Source of the DNA: a bacterium D16-51 | Lineage (GTDB): Bacteria > Bacillota > Clostridia > Lachnospirales > Lachnospiraceae | NCBI GenBank assembly: GCA_003612285.1 | Contig: RAYE01000001.1 | Span: 186,001-250,000, forward strand | Reading direction: 5' to 3' | Length of the DNA: 64,000 nt | Shown: positions 25,647 to 34,827 of the stretch, in pieces | Layout of the letters: each line of letters opens with the position of its first letter | Numbering within the stretch: the stretch's first letter is position 1 | Made by a program: the position numbers and the translations under genes | The notes under the pieces: generated by a model | Told to the model about the DNA's origin: nothing | The model's input: only the letters and a program-made list of their open reading frames with translations | The model's database searches: none

Positions 25647-26568
25647 ATATATTCAATATTATTTAGCGAAAATTTTGCCCGCTTCTAAAAAATATAATAT
25701 AGATATTTATATATATGACAGTAGTGTAGATGATGAAACAGAAGGCATAGTAAAAAGGAGAGTGGAGCAGGGCTATAGCAATTTATTTTACAGGAGATTT
25801 CATGAGGAGATTCTAATTGAGGATAAATTAGGTTACATATTTATAAATAATAAATATGAATATATCTGGTTATGTGGTGATGGGGTTATTGCAAGTCTTG
25901 AGAAGGATATGGATATTCTTTTAAAAGAGATGGAAAAAGGGCGTGATTTGATTCTCTTTGGTCAGGCATTAGAAGATGGTTTTGCCAGAGGATATAATTA
26001 TACTGGCAATAATTATATCGAATATACGGATATTGTTAAATTTTTGGAAGATTGCTGGGCACCGCTTACTTATTATGGTGCTTCTGTTGTACGCGGGAAT
26101 CTTTTTAGTAAAAAACAGTGGGATGAGTATCGTAAAAAGTACAAGGAACAAGTTCAGCCGGCATGTTTTTTTGAGGTATTTAAAGAAGGGGAATTTAACG
26201 GTGTGTATATTGTGCAAGATTTTTTTGAGGCCAATCCATATAAAATTCAGGCAGAATGGGTAAAGAAAGGGCGTTTGTTTGATGCTTTTACAGGAATAAT
26301 GGCAAATACAATAAATTCTTTGCCGCATAAATATGATGCTTCTAAAAAAAAGATTGAAAAATCGCTTGATAAATATACTGGATCATTTAGTTTTAGTCAT
26401 TTATGGATTCTTCGTTCTAATGGCAATTTAAATTTAAAAAAGGCATTAAAATATAGAAGACAAATCAGAAGGATGTGTTTGGTGAATTATAAAATAATAC
26501 TGATAGTTGCAATTTGCCCTAAAAAGATTGCTGATACGGTTGCAGTGATTTTAGGAAATACATGGTAG
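25597..26568 (+). CDS. GT2-like glycosyltransferase
   Basis: A 323-residue protein; AAAGGAG at 25583-25589 supports ATG 25597, inside the end of the upstream gene. [32 protein letters not shown] and [13 protein letters not shown] follow the GT-A pattern of family 2 glycosyltransferases, with CGDG replacing the usual DxD. The C-terminus is basic with a hydrophobic stretch ([21 protein letters not shown]) that may sit on the membrane. The region is very A+T rich compared with the genes before 23.6 kb. Donor sugar unknown. Confidence 0.75.
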   Translation: MREKQLMIGIPTKDHPKYIQYYLAKILPASKKYNIDIYIYDSSVDDETEGIVKRRVEQGYSNLFYRRFHEEILIEDKLGYIFINNKYEYIWLCGDGVIASLEKDMDILLKEMEKGRDLILFGQALEDGFARGYNYTGNNYIEYTDIVKFLEDCWAPLTYYGASVVRGNLFSKKQWDEYRKKYKEQVQPACFFEVFKEGEFNGVYIVQDFFEANPYKIQAEWVKKGRLFDAFTGIMANTINSLPHKYDASKKKIEKSLDKYTGSFSFSHLWILRSNGNLNLKKALKYRRQIRRMCLVNYKIILIVAICPKKIADTVAVILGNTW

Positions 26569-26606
26569 GGCAGCTTTTAGGAAAGTGTAAAGACAGAGGT
26601 AGAAAA

Positions 26607-27878
26607 TTGAAGAGAGTAGCGATATTGGGCGCTGGCATTACAGGGTTAACATGCTCCAGTTTGTTGAAGGATACATATGATGTGACAATAATAGAAAAGG
26701 ATGAAGTATCTGGGGGATTGTGTCAAAGTTTTGAAAAGGACGGTTTTTGGTTTGATTATGGAGCACATGCGGCATTTACAAAAGATGAGTCTGTCCGTAA
26801 GCTGTTAGAGGAAAATTTAGTTCTGGAAGAATCACTTTCAGAGGCTATGAATTATAAGAAAGAAAAATGGATTAAGCAGCCGGTTCAAAATAATTTATTT
26901 GCTTTAGATACAGATGAAAAAATAAAAATTATAAAAGGGTTTATTGAGAGAAACGATGATGGCGAATATAAAAATTATGGTGAATGGTTGGAAAAGAATT
27001 ATGGAAAATATTTTGCAGAGAACTATCCATATTATTATACCAGAAAGTATTGGACAGTGGAGCCCTCTCAGCTAGAAACAAAATGGATAGGTCCAAGAAT
27101 GTATACGCCGTCAATTGAAGAGGTTTTGTATGGTTCTTATTCTGAGGAGACTCCTAATATACATTATGCAGGGAATATCCGTTACCCTGTAACGGGAGGT
27201 TTTGCCAGGTTTTTAGAAAAAATTTCAAAAGGCGCTAATGTTATATATAATGCAAAAATTGCACAGATTGATACAAAGAAAAAGTGCGTTTATTATAATA
27301 ATACTCGAATAGACTATGATGAAATTATATCAACAATTCCTTTGCCGGAAATAGTTAAGCTGTTAGATTGTGTGCCGGAAGAAGTCCGAAATGCTGCGGC
27401 AAATCTGGATTATACTACATTGACATTAGTTTCGTTGGGAATTGGAAAAAAGGATGTAATGCCTAATCATGTGAACTGTTTCTACATATATGATCAGGAC
27501 ATACTCGCATCCAGAGTTTTTTCAACAAGTGAGTATGGGAAACAGAATGCACCATTAGGTTGTACTTCAATTCAGGCAGAAATATATTCTTCTAAATATA
27601 AAGTACTTGATATGTCTTTAGAAGAAATTAAGGAAAAAGTACTTGATGATTTTACGAGAATGGGATTATTTCAAAGAAAGGATATTATGGTACAGGATGT
27701 CAGAAGAAAAAAATATGCTAACATAATTTTTACTAAAGAAATTTATAACAACAGGAAAATTGTGCATGATTTTTTGGAACAGTGTTCGGTATTGTATGCA
27801 GGGCGTTTTGGAAAATGGGATTATTTGTGGAGCGACCAAAGCGTTTTAAGTGCAATTGAACTCGTAAATAAGATTTGA
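26607..27878 (+). CDS. FAD-dependent amine-oxidase/UDP-galactopyranose-mutase-like oxidoreductase
   Basis: A 423-residue flavoprotein. TTG 26607 is six bases after AGAGGT and begins just before the FAD motif; ATG 26562 would add 15 residues and has no clear site. RVAILGAGITGLTCSSLL, VTIIEKDEVSGGLCQSF and FDYGAHAAF form the FAD-binding half, and YAGRFGKWDYLWSDQSV near the C-terminus closes the flavin site. The pattern is that of protoporphyrinogen-oxidase-like and UDP-galactopyranose-mutase-like enzymes found in polysaccharide clusters. It may oxidise or ring-contract a nucleotide-activated sugar; the true reaction is unknown. Confidence 0.75.
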   Translation: MKRVAILGAGITGLTCSSLLKDTYDVTIIEKDEVSGGLCQSFEKDGFWFDYGAHAAFTKDESVRKLLEENLVLEESLSEAMNYKKEKWIKQPVQNNLFALDTDEKIKIIKGFIERNDDGEYKNYGEWLEKNYGKYFAENYPYYYTRKYWTVEPSQLETKWIGPRMYTPSIEEVLYGSYSEETPNIHYAGNIRYPVTGGFARFLEKISKGANVIYNAKIAQIDTKKKCVYYNNTRIDYDEIISTIPLPEIVKLLDCVPEEVRNAAANLDYTTLTLVSLGIGKKDVMPNHVNCFYIYDQDILASRVFSTSEYGKQNAPLGCTSIQAEIYSSKYKVLDMSLEEIKEKVLDDFTRMGLFQRKDIMVQDVRRKKYANIIFTKEIYNNRKIVHDFLEQCSVLYAGRFGKWDYLWSDQSVLSAIELVNKI

Positions 27879-27891
27879 AATAGGAGGCTAA

Positions 27892-28863
27892 ATGCGTATG
27901 GAATCTGACAAATTATATGAGTTATATAAAAAAATGCGCAGGATAGCTTGTGTAGAAGATGTAATAGCAGATAAGTATTATGAAAAGAACAGGAAAATGC
28001 ATACTCCAATTCATTTATATAATGGGCAGGAAGCGGTTGCAGTTGGTGTGTGTGAAAATCTTGACAGAGAGGACATTGTTTTTAGTAATCATCGATGCCA
28101 TGGACATTATCTGGCAAAAGGCGGTAATCTTAAAAAAATGGTTGCAGAGCTTTATTCTAAAAATACAGGGTGCTGTAAAGGAAAAGGCGGTTCTATGCAT
28201 TTATGTGATATGGAGGCTGGAGTGGCGCCTGCATCAGCAATTGTAGCAGGGAATGTTTCTATAGCAACGGGGTATGCTATGGGGAATAAGTTAAAGGGAA
28301 ACTATAATGTTTCCTGTGTATTTTTTGGTGACGGGGCTTCAGAGGAAGGTTCTGTATATGAAAGTATTTGTTTTGCAAGGCTAAAAAAGCTTCCAATACT
28401 TTTTGTTTGTGAAAATAACCGATATGCAATTAATACACCACTAGAAGAAAGGGAGCCATTGAATACTATTTCAGAGAAATTTTCTAATATTTTGCCGGTT
28501 TCAGTGTTGGATGGAAATGATATAGAAGTTGTGACAGGTTCAGCAAAAGAAGCTGTGGCACAAATTCGGAATGGTAAAGGACCAATTTTTTTGGAATACA
28601 TAACATATCGAACCAGAGCGCATCATAATATTGGAGATGGTGTAAACGAAAAAATTCGTACGCAGGAAGAGTGGAACATGTGGAAAGAGAAGGATCCTGT
28701 TGAACTGGCAAGAAAGTCATTAATCAGGCATAGCCGAAAATATGTCAGATTGATAGACTTATACGAAGAAGAATTGATGAAGGAGATAGAGGAAGCTTTT
28801 GCCTTTGCCGAGGAAAGTCCTTTTCCAAAAAAAGAAGAAATGTGGGAAGATATATGGGGGTGA
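27892..28863 (+). CDS. Dehydrogenase E1 alpha-subunit-like thiamine enzyme
   Basis: A 323-residue homologue of the alpha subunit of pyruvate/acetoin dehydrogenase E1. SNHRCHGHYLAKGG, GKGGSMHL, AIVAGNVSIATGYAMG and the thiamine-diphosphate motif FFGDGASEEGSVYESICFARLKKLPILFVCENN are all present. It is paired with an E1 beta subunit (next gene, six bases away). No E2 lipoyl-acyltransferase or E3 gene occurs in the window. E1-only pairs in sugar clusters, such as AviB1/AviB2 of avilamycin biosynthesis, are linked to attaching a two-carbon branch to a sugar; that role is inferred here. Confidence 0.88.
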   Translation: MRMESDKLYELYKKMRRIACVEDVIADKYYEKNRKMHTPIHLYNGQEAVAVGVCENLDREDIVFSNHRCHGHYLAKGGNLKKMVAELYSKNTGCCKGKGGSMHLCDMEAGVAPASAIVAGNVSIATGYAMGNKLKGNYNVSCVFFGDGASEEGSVYESICFARLKKLPILFVCENNRYAINTPLEEREPLNTISEKFSNILPVSVLDGNDIEVVTGSAKEAVAQIRNGKGPIFLEYITYRTRAHHNIGDGVNEKIRTQEEWNMWKEKDPVELARKSLIRHSRKYVRLIDLYEEELMKEIEEAFAFAEESPFPKKEEMWEDIWG

Positions 28864-28869
28864 ATACTT

Positions 28870-29880
28870 ATGTCAGAGGCAGATAAAAAGGGAAAGGAAA
28901 GATTTCTTTCTTATACAGAGGCTGAAAAGGAAGCAGTTGAGTTGATGCTAAAGAAGTCACCCGATATTGTTTTGATGGGGCAGGGGATTAATGATGAGAA
29001 TGCAATGTTTGGGGTGACTGATGGATTATATAAAAAATATGGGACAGATAGAATTTTTGATACACCATTGGCAGAAACCGGTTTGACCGGTATTGCAATT
29101 GGCCTGGCAATGAGTGGTTATAAGGTATTATACATGCATAATCGTCCGGATTTTTTATATTTGGCAATGGATCAGATAATTAACCATGCTGCAAAGTATA
29201 GTTATATGTCGGGGGGTCAGGTAAATATCCCATTGGTGGTCTGGGCAGTAACAGGTCAGGGCTGGGGATCGGCAGCACAACATTCACAGAGCATACATGG
29301 TATTATGATGCAGGTTCCGGGATTGAAAATTGTAATGCCGACTACACCTGCAGATGCGAAAGGATTGTTAAAAACAGCAATGGATGACAAAAGCCCTGTG
29401 TTGTTTTTAGAACATAGGCGATTATTTGGGCAAGAGCAGGTTGTGCCGGAAGGGGAATACGGGATTCCTTTTGGAAAAGGTGTGCTTCGGCGTGAAGGTA
29501 CAGATGTTACAGTTATTGCTATTTCAGCTATGGTGATAGATGCAATTGAGGCTTCTGAAAGACTACAAGAGGAGGGGATTAGTACAGAGGTAATTGATTT
29601 AAGAACGGTGAAACCATATGACAGGGAATTGCTTATTACCTCTGTATCTAAAACGAAAAGGGTGGTTATAGCGGATACTTCATGGATTACTGGTAGTGTG
29701 GCAAAAGAAATTTCAGAGTTTATTTATAGGGAGTTGTTTGAAATATTGGAAAAAAGAATAGAAATTGTTGCACTTCCAGATGTACCAACACCGGCAGCTT
29801 ATGTATTAGAAGATATTTATTACCAAAATGCAGATAGTATTTATTATGCAGTAAAAAGATTGATGGAGGATAAGGAATGA
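28870..29880 (+). CDS. Dehydrogenase E1 beta-subunit-like thiamine enzyme
   Basis: A 336-residue E1 beta-subunit homologue: IFDTPLAETGLTGIAIGLAMSGYKVL (with the thiamine-contacting glutamate), DQIINHAAKYSYMSGG, QHSQSIHG, PTTPADAKGLLKTAMDDKSPVLFLEHR and the C-terminal transketolase domain IDLRTVKPYD. It forms the heterotetramer with the alpha subunit upstream. The stop codon overlaps the ATG of the next gene, an SDR, so all three are likely to act on one substrate. Confidence 0.88.
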   Translation: MSEADKKGKERFLSYTEAEKEAVELMLKKSPDIVLMGQGINDENAMFGVTDGLYKKYGTDRIFDTPLAETGLTGIAIGLAMSGYKVLYMHNRPDFLYLAMDQIINHAAKYSYMSGGQVNIPLVVWAVTGQGWGSAAQHSQSIHGIMMQVPGLKIVMPTTPADAKGLLKTAMDDKSPVLFLEHRRLFGQEQVVPEGEYGIPFGKGVLRREGTDVTVIAISAMVIDAIEASERLQEEGISTEVIDLRTVKPYDRELLITSVSKTKRVVIADTSWITGSVAKEISEFIYRELFEILEKRIEIVALPDVPTPAAYVLEDIYYQNADSIYYAVKRLMEDKE

Positions 29881-30812
29881 AAAAAGTGTTAGTGTTTGGT
29901 GCTGCTGGTTTTATAGGAAATGCGTTGCTAAGAGAGTTGATAAGATGTGGGATGGAAGTGACTGCGGTGATTCCTGAAAGAAATATAAATGAAACAGCAG
30001 CAGAAATGGTGAGGGACACAGGGGCAAGGATTGTGGAGTGTAATTTACAGGATGTAAAAGGGAATTTGGGAAAAAGAGTGACTTGGGATATTGACACCTG
30101 TTATTTTTTAGCCTGGGATGGATTAAGTAATGATGGATTAAATGATTATAGCCGTCAGATTAATAATGTGATATATATGTTGGACTTGATGGTGGAAGTT
30201 CATAAACTGGGGTGCAAGAAATTTATTGGTTCTGGCTCTATTACGCAACAGGAACTTGCTACAGAAGAGGGAAGGGCATATTTGACAGATAAACATAAAT
30301 ATTACCGTACGGCGCAGCAAGCTTGTGAGGAAATGGGGAAGTGTCTTGCATTAGAACTAAATATGATTTTTATCTGGCCATTGATTACGAATATATATGG
30401 GGAAGGGGAAAAATCTCCAAGATTTATTAATACAATGCTTCGAAAACTGTTAGATGGTGAGGATGTTCCTACAAGCGAAGGCAAGCAACTCTATGATTTT
30501 GTTTACATTAGCGATGCAGTAAAAGCATTTATTAAAATGGGGGAACACGGAAAGAGTAACAGGAAATATATTGTGGGGAGTGGACACCCAATGCAGTTGC
30601 GTGAATTTTTACAAATTGTAGAAAAGACAGTTTGTAAAGGTGGAAAGATTAAATATGGAAAGTTTTCGTATTCAGGAGTTTATTTTACTGATAAAGAGTA
30701 TGATATTGGGGAATTAGAGGAGGATACCGGATATCATATAGAAGTTGATTTTGATACGGGTGTAAGGAATACTGCAGACTGGATTGAAAGGTGCGGTGGC
30801 TATAATGGATAG
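29877..30812 (+). CDS. NAD-dependent epimerase-like SDR lacking the catalytic lysine
   Basis: A 311-residue extended SDR. VLVFGAAGFIGNALLREL is the NAD motif, KFIGSGSITQQ carries the usual active-site serine, and YGEGEKSPRFI and LYDFVYISDAVKAF are typical of sugar epimerases. The position expected to hold YxxxK reads KYYRTAQQACEE: tyrosines are present but lysine is replaced, so normal hydride chemistry is doubtful. ATG 29877 overlaps the stop of the E1 beta gene. It may bind a nucleotide sugar without oxidising it, or use another base. Confidence 0.8.
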   Translation: MKKVLVFGAAGFIGNALLRELIRCGMEVTAVIPERNINETAAEMVRDTGARIVECNLQDVKGNLGKRVTWDIDTCYFLAWDGLSNDGLNDYSRQINNVIYMLDLMVEVHKLGCKKFIGSGSITQQELATEEGRAYLTDKHKYYRTAQQACEEMGKCLALELNMIFIWPLITNIYGEGEKSPRFINTMLRKLLDGEDVPTSEGKQLYDFVYISDAVKAFIKMGEHGKSNRKYIVGSGHPMQLREFLQIVEKTVCKGGKIKYGKFSYSGVYFTDKEYDIGELEEDTGYHIEVDFDTGVRNTADWIERCGGYNG

Positions 30813-31998
30813 TTTGGAAAGAATTATGATTGACTATAGGAAGTCTGGAAAAGATAAAGAAATTTCTCTTGATGAAATAAAAGAGGAGCTTGATGTATAT
30901 AAGGGCAGAATTGTTTTATATGGTGCAGGCAGCGCAGGAATAGCTTTTTTTCATTATTTAAAAGATGTTGGAATTGAAATTGCATATTTTTCTGATGGCG
31001 ATGTAGAAAAACAGGGAAAGGAGTGCGAAGGATATAAGATTATTTCTCCCAAAAGTATTGTTTCCATGCTGGGGGAAGATGCTTTGGTGATTGTTACAAT
31101 TAATACAGATGGGCATAGTTATTGTAAGGATTTTAAAGAAGCGCTGTTGAAAAATGGACATGAAGGTGTACATAAAACTTTACAGGAGTGCGGCTGTAAA
31201 AACGTTATTGATTATACTTACTTTAGAAGGTGTTATGAATTATTCCGTGGGGAACAATATAACCTTCCTGCCTGTAATGATGTATATCTAATGGAAGAGA
31301 ACTGGCAAAAGATTCAACAGGTATATAACTGGCTTTGTGATGATATATCAAGAGAAACTTTTATTAAGATATTAGAATTTCGTATGCTTGATGACAGTGC
31401 GGATATACCCACTTTTCCAGAAAGGGATATGTATTTTGAATATTCACTATTTAACAGGAGGAGCGATGAAGTTTTTGTAGATTGCGGGGCATGTTCAGGA
31501 AGCAGTTTAAAAGACTTTTTCCGGGTAAACGGAAAAGAATTTGAGAAATGTATTTCAATTGAGCCAGATTGTAAAAATTATGAAGGATTGGCAGAGTATG
31601 TTAATTCCTTAGAGGAAGAAATTAGAAATAAAATAGAAATTATTCATGCGGGGGCATATTCATCAGATGGGGTTACACAGTTTTATGAATTGTCTGGTCC
31701 GGGTACTTTTGCAGCGGAGAGTGGTCCAAATCAAATAAGAACAGTAACAATAGACAAAATTCTGGACAGGAAAAAAGCAACTTATGTTAAGATGAATATA
31801 GAAGGCTCTGAAGTTCCAGCACTCAAGGGAGCATGTTATACTCTGCAAAAATACAAGCCACGTCTGGCAATTATGGGATATCATAAGACGAGTGATTTAT
31901 GGGAGGTGCCATATACAATAAAAGAAGCAAACCCAGAATATAAATTATATTTGAAATCATACATGCATAATATTGCTTTTGCCTATTATGCATGCTAA
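30805..31998 (+). CDS. Rossmann-like domain / FkbM-type methyltransferase
   Basis: A 397-residue protein; ATG 30805 overlaps the previous stop by eight bases. Residues about 35-120 are the island's Rossmann-like module (RIVLYGAGSAGIAFFHYL, YFSDGDVEKQG). Residues from about 220 form an FkbM-family SAM-dependent methyltransferase: EVFVDCGACSGSSLKDFF (SAM site), ISIEPDCKNYE, and ATYVKMNIEGSEVPALKGA. FkbM enzymes O-methylate sugars and polyketides. It is one of several enzymes here with the same N-terminal module. It partly overlaps the aldo/keto reductase frame downstream. Confidence 0.85.
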   Translation: MDSLERIMIDYRKSGKDKEISLDEIKEELDVYKGRIVLYGAGSAGIAFFHYLKDVGIEIAYFSDGDVEKQGKECEGYKIISPKSIVSMLGEDALVIVTINTDGHSYCKDFKEALLKNGHEGVHKTLQECGCKNVIDYTYFRRCYELFRGEQYNLPACNDVYLMEENWQKIQQVYNWLCDDISRETFIKILEFRMLDDSADIPTFPERDMYFEYSLFNRRSDEVFVDCGACSGSSLKDFFRVNGKEFEKCISIEPDCKNYEGLAEYVNSLEEEIRNKIEIIHAGAYSSDGVTQFYELSGPGTFAAESGPNQIRTVTIDKILDRKKATYVKMNIEGSEVPALKGACYTLQKYKPRLAIMGYHKTSDLWEVPYTIKEANPEYKLYLKSYMHNIAFAYYAC

Positions 31999-32021
31999 AG
32001 CGGGAAGAGGATATTTGCTGT

Positions 32022-32996
32022 ATGAAATATATAGAGAATCATTTGATGAAAATAAAACCTGCAATATCTAAGATAGGGCTGGGTACAGCACGGTTTGGCA
32101 GCAGGATGGACATGCAGAAGGCTTTTGAATTGCTGGATATGTTTTATGAGCAGGGTGGAAGTGTATTAGATACTGCCCGGAACTATGATGAGTGGGCAGG
32201 TGATGGAAGAGGGAAGAGTGAAGAATGTATAGGAAAATGGCTTTCACAAAATGGAAATCGGAAAGAGATGGTTTTATGTACAAAGGGTGGTGTCAGGCGT
32301 AGTAAAACGGGGGAGCGCTATTTTGATTTGTCTTCTTGTAGTCTTTGTGAAGAGGTTAAGGAGAGCTTAGAGGCTTTACAGACAGATTATATTGATATTT
32401 ATCTTCTCCATAAGGATGAAAAAAGCCGTAATGTGGAAGAAATTGTTGAAACAATGCAAAGGGTATGTGAGATTGGGAAAATTAGTGCAGTTGGGGTGGC
32501 CAATTGGACTGTGCAAAGACTAAAAGCAGCAAATGATTATGCAAAAAAAAATGGATACAGAGAATTTCAGATTGTTCAAACATGGTGGTCTCTCGCAGAA
32601 TATACTAAGGAAATGTGGAACGATGAAAACACAACCCATATGACAAAAGAGATGTATGGATATATGATGGAGAATCAGCTTTTGGGAATGGCATATACGG
32701 CACAATGTAAGGGTTTTTTTCAGAAGGCAATTCAAGATGGAATTGAAAATATTGATGAGTTTTTGAAAAAGAGAATTGTTACGCCGAAGAATATAAAAAA
32801 ACTAGGGTTTATAGAAGAATATTGTATTAAAAATTCTGTTCATCCAACAGCGATAGTAAATAGTTATATAACAGATAATTTGTTACAGGGAATAGCTCTG
32901 GTGAGCTGCTCTTCTGTGGAGCAGTTAAAAGAAATCCTGGAATGGGATGATTATGCTTTAAATCAGAAGATAATTGAAGCGTTAGATGCCATTTAA
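32022..32996 (+). CDS. Aldo/keto reductase
   Basis: A 324-residue member of the aldo/keto reductase family. IGLGTARFG, SVLDTARNYDEW with Asp and Tyr of the catalytic tetrad, CTKGGVRR with the lysine, and DIYLLHKDE with the histidine are present, followed by GISAVGVANWTVQRL-type sequence. It would reduce a keto or aldehyde group with NADPH. GGGAAGAGG ahead supports ATG 32022 over ATG 31992. A reductase is needed after the branched-sugar steps encoded at 28 and 41 kb, so it could reduce a keto sugar or an acetyl branch; this is inference. Confidence 0.85.
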   Translation: MKYIENHLMKIKPAISKIGLGTARFGSRMDMQKAFELLDMFYEQGGSVLDTARNYDEWAGDGRGKSEECIGKWLSQNGNRKEMVLCTKGGVRRSKTGERYFDLSSCSLCEEVKESLEALQTDYIDIYLLHKDEKSRNVEEIVETMQRVCEIGKISAVGVANWTVQRLKAANDYAKKNGYREFQIVQTWWSLAEYTKEMWNDENTTHMTKEMYGYMMENQLLGMAYTAQCKGFFQKAIQDGIENIDEFLKKRIVTPKNIKKLGFIEEYCIKNSVHPTAIVNSYITDNLLQGIALVSCSSVEQLKEILEWDDYALNQKIIEALDAI

Positions 32997-33045
32997 GGTT
33001 GGTTATCAATTTGCCATATTATAAGAAAGGGGAGGTATTGACGGA

Positions 33046-33540
33046 ATGAAAAAAATAAAGATACCTATCAAATTAATAGTGGTGTTAATTTTATTGTCTG
33101 TTGAATGGTATTATTTAGATAGAGTATATAAAAGATATATTCATCGTTTTTATCGGAAAAATCGTAGAAATACAAATTATTATAATTTTCTTCTTGATTG
33201 GATTCATATGAAAGAGGAAGGCAGAGCGTTAGAGGAATGGTTTAAAAGAAAGTCAATTAATTCTATTGCGATTTATGGTACAGGAACATTGGGAGAAATT
33301 GTGTATAAGGAAATTAGAAGTTCATCAGTAGATATTATCTGTCTTATTGATAAAAATGCTTCTGGACAATGGGATGGGATAAATATTCTTGGAATAGAGG
33401 AATATAAAAAGCAGGGATTTAATCCAGATGTGATTTTGGTTACAGCGATTAACAATTATGATGATATTTTAGAATCAAATAGGGAATTAGCAGATAAAAT
33501 GATTTCTGTATCTGAAATATTGACTGATATGATGGATTAA
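33046..33540 (+). CDS. Membrane-anchored Rossmann-like protein (copy 3)
   Basis: A 164-residue protein of unknown function. MKKIKIPIKLIVVLILLSVEWYYL gives a single N-terminal membrane segment. A basic linker (YYNFLLDWIHMKEEGRALEEWF) is followed by the Rossmann-like module INSIAIYGTGTLGEIVYKEI, ICLIDKNASGQ, PDVILVTAINNYDDIL and ISVSEI. The layout is the same as in the proteins at 19650 and 24072, but the sequences have clearly diverged, so these are old paralogues. AAAGGGGAGG precedes the start. Confidence 0.7.
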   Translation: MKKIKIPIKLIVVLILLSVEWYYLDRVYKRYIHRFYRKNRRNTNYYNFLLDWIHMKEEGRALEEWFKRKSINSIAIYGTGTLGEIVYKEIRSSSVDIICLIDKNASGQWDGINILGIEEYKKQGFNPDVILVTAINNYDDILESNRELADKMISVSEILTDMMD

Positions 33541-33606
33541 AAGTAATTTGGATTATTGATAAGAATCAAGAATTTATGTTCAATGAAAGCAGAAAGGATA
33601 GAAATA

Positions 33607-34767
33607 ATGAGAAGTTGTGCAAAAAGCATTGAAAAATTATGTAAGGAAATCATAAATTTTAGTAAAGATAAAAAAAATATTTATATATATGGGACAGGAA
33701 GAACGGGTATCAGATGCAGTAAATTATTAAAGTTTCTTGATATTCCAGTGTGTGGTTTTATTGTAAGTCATGAGAAATATAAAAATAGTGTCAGAGGGAT
33801 TGATGCAGGTATTATTTATACGATTGATGAATTTCAAGTGGAACCGAAAGACGGTGTTATTATGGCTTCTGTTCCCAAATTTTTTCCAGAGATACTGCCA
33901 GCGTTGAAAGAGAAGACATTATCATATATGGTTTATACAGATGCCAAACCGATTTTGGAAATTACTACAAAGGTTGGATGTTCGGTAAATTGTAAGTATT
34001 GTCCACAAAGTAAGTTGGTTGCGGCATATCAGGCAAAAGAAAGGGATAAGATATTATCTTTTAATAGTTTTAAAACATATTTGGATAAAATACCTCCATT
34101 AGTTTTAATTCGTTTTTGTGGGATGTCTGAACCATTTTTGAATCCAGAATGTGGAAAAATGATTAGGTATGCAGTTGAAAAGGGATTTGATATAGATTTA
34201 TATACCACTTTAGTTGGTGTTGAACAGAATGAGTTTTTATCATTATTAAAAATTTTGCCTGAGGGGAGCATTACATTACATTTGGCAGATGCTTTTCAAA
34301 ATTGCAATATCCCAGTTACAAAAGAGTATGTTTCAATGGTAAAAAGTGTGTTTGCCTCACCAGGGCGTTTATGTAATTGTGTGTCATATCATGGAGAATT
34401 ACACCCTGAGTTAGAAGGAATTGTTCCAGAAGGAACTGTAATTTGGAATGAGATGCAGGATCGAGCTGGAAATCTGTCTGAAGAAGAGGTCAATGTTTAT
34501 CATCAAGAAAAAAGTGGTCCGGTTATTTGTACAGAGAATTATGGTTATTCTGCCATGCTTGATTGCAATATATTATTGCCAAATGGAGAGGTTGCACTTT
34601 GTTGTATGGATTATGGACTGGAATATTTATTGGGAAATTTAAATGAGGAAAGCTATTTGGATATTCGTACAGGTGAAAATATACGAAAAATACGTAAAGA
34701 AATGCTTGCTGATGGGGATGATACTTTAATTTGCCGGCGTTGTAACCTGGCACGGGAGATTTTATAA
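33607..34767 (+). CDS. Rossmann-like / radical SAM-SPASM fusion
   Basis: A 386-residue protein. Several in-frame starts exist; ATG 33607 follows AAAGG and starts just before the folded part. Residues about 15-110 are the Rossmann-like module (KNIYIYGTGRTGIRCSKLL). Cys125, Cys129 and Cys132 (GCSVNCKYC) bind the radical SAM [4Fe-4S] cluster, with CGMSEPFLNPE as the next core segment. A C-terminal SPASM-type region (MLDCNILLPNGEVALCCMDYG, then CRRC) binds an extra cluster. It could epimerise, dehydrate or rearrange a sugar radically. A second radical SAM enzyme lies at 44086. Confidence 0.83.
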   Translation: MRSCAKSIEKLCKEIINFSKDKKNIYIYGTGRTGIRCSKLLKFLDIPVCGFIVSHEKYKNSVRGIDAGIIYTIDEFQVEPKDGVIMASVPKFFPEILPALKEKTLSYMVYTDAKPILEITTKVGCSVNCKYCPQSKLVAAYQAKERDKILSFNSFKTYLDKIPPLVLIRFCGMSEPFLNPECGKMIRYAVEKGFDIDLYTTLVGVEQNEFLSLLKILPEGSITLHLADAFQNCNIPVTKEYVSMVKSVFASPGRLCNCVSYHGELHPELEGIVPEGTVIWNEMQDRAGNLSEEEVNVYHQEKSGPVICTENYGYSAMLDCNILLPNGEVALCCMDYGLEYLLGNLNEESYLDIRTGENIRKIRKEMLADGDDTLICRRCNLAREIL

Positions 34768-34827
34768 TCTGGGCATTCAGCACAGTCTTACTTTTTTACT
34801 GTATTATCTGAAATGGAGAGTTATTTT

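Noticed and set aside
27892-29880. Pyruvate or acetoin dehydrogenase complex
   Set aside because: No E2 or E3 genes follow, and the genes overlap with sugar-type enzymes.
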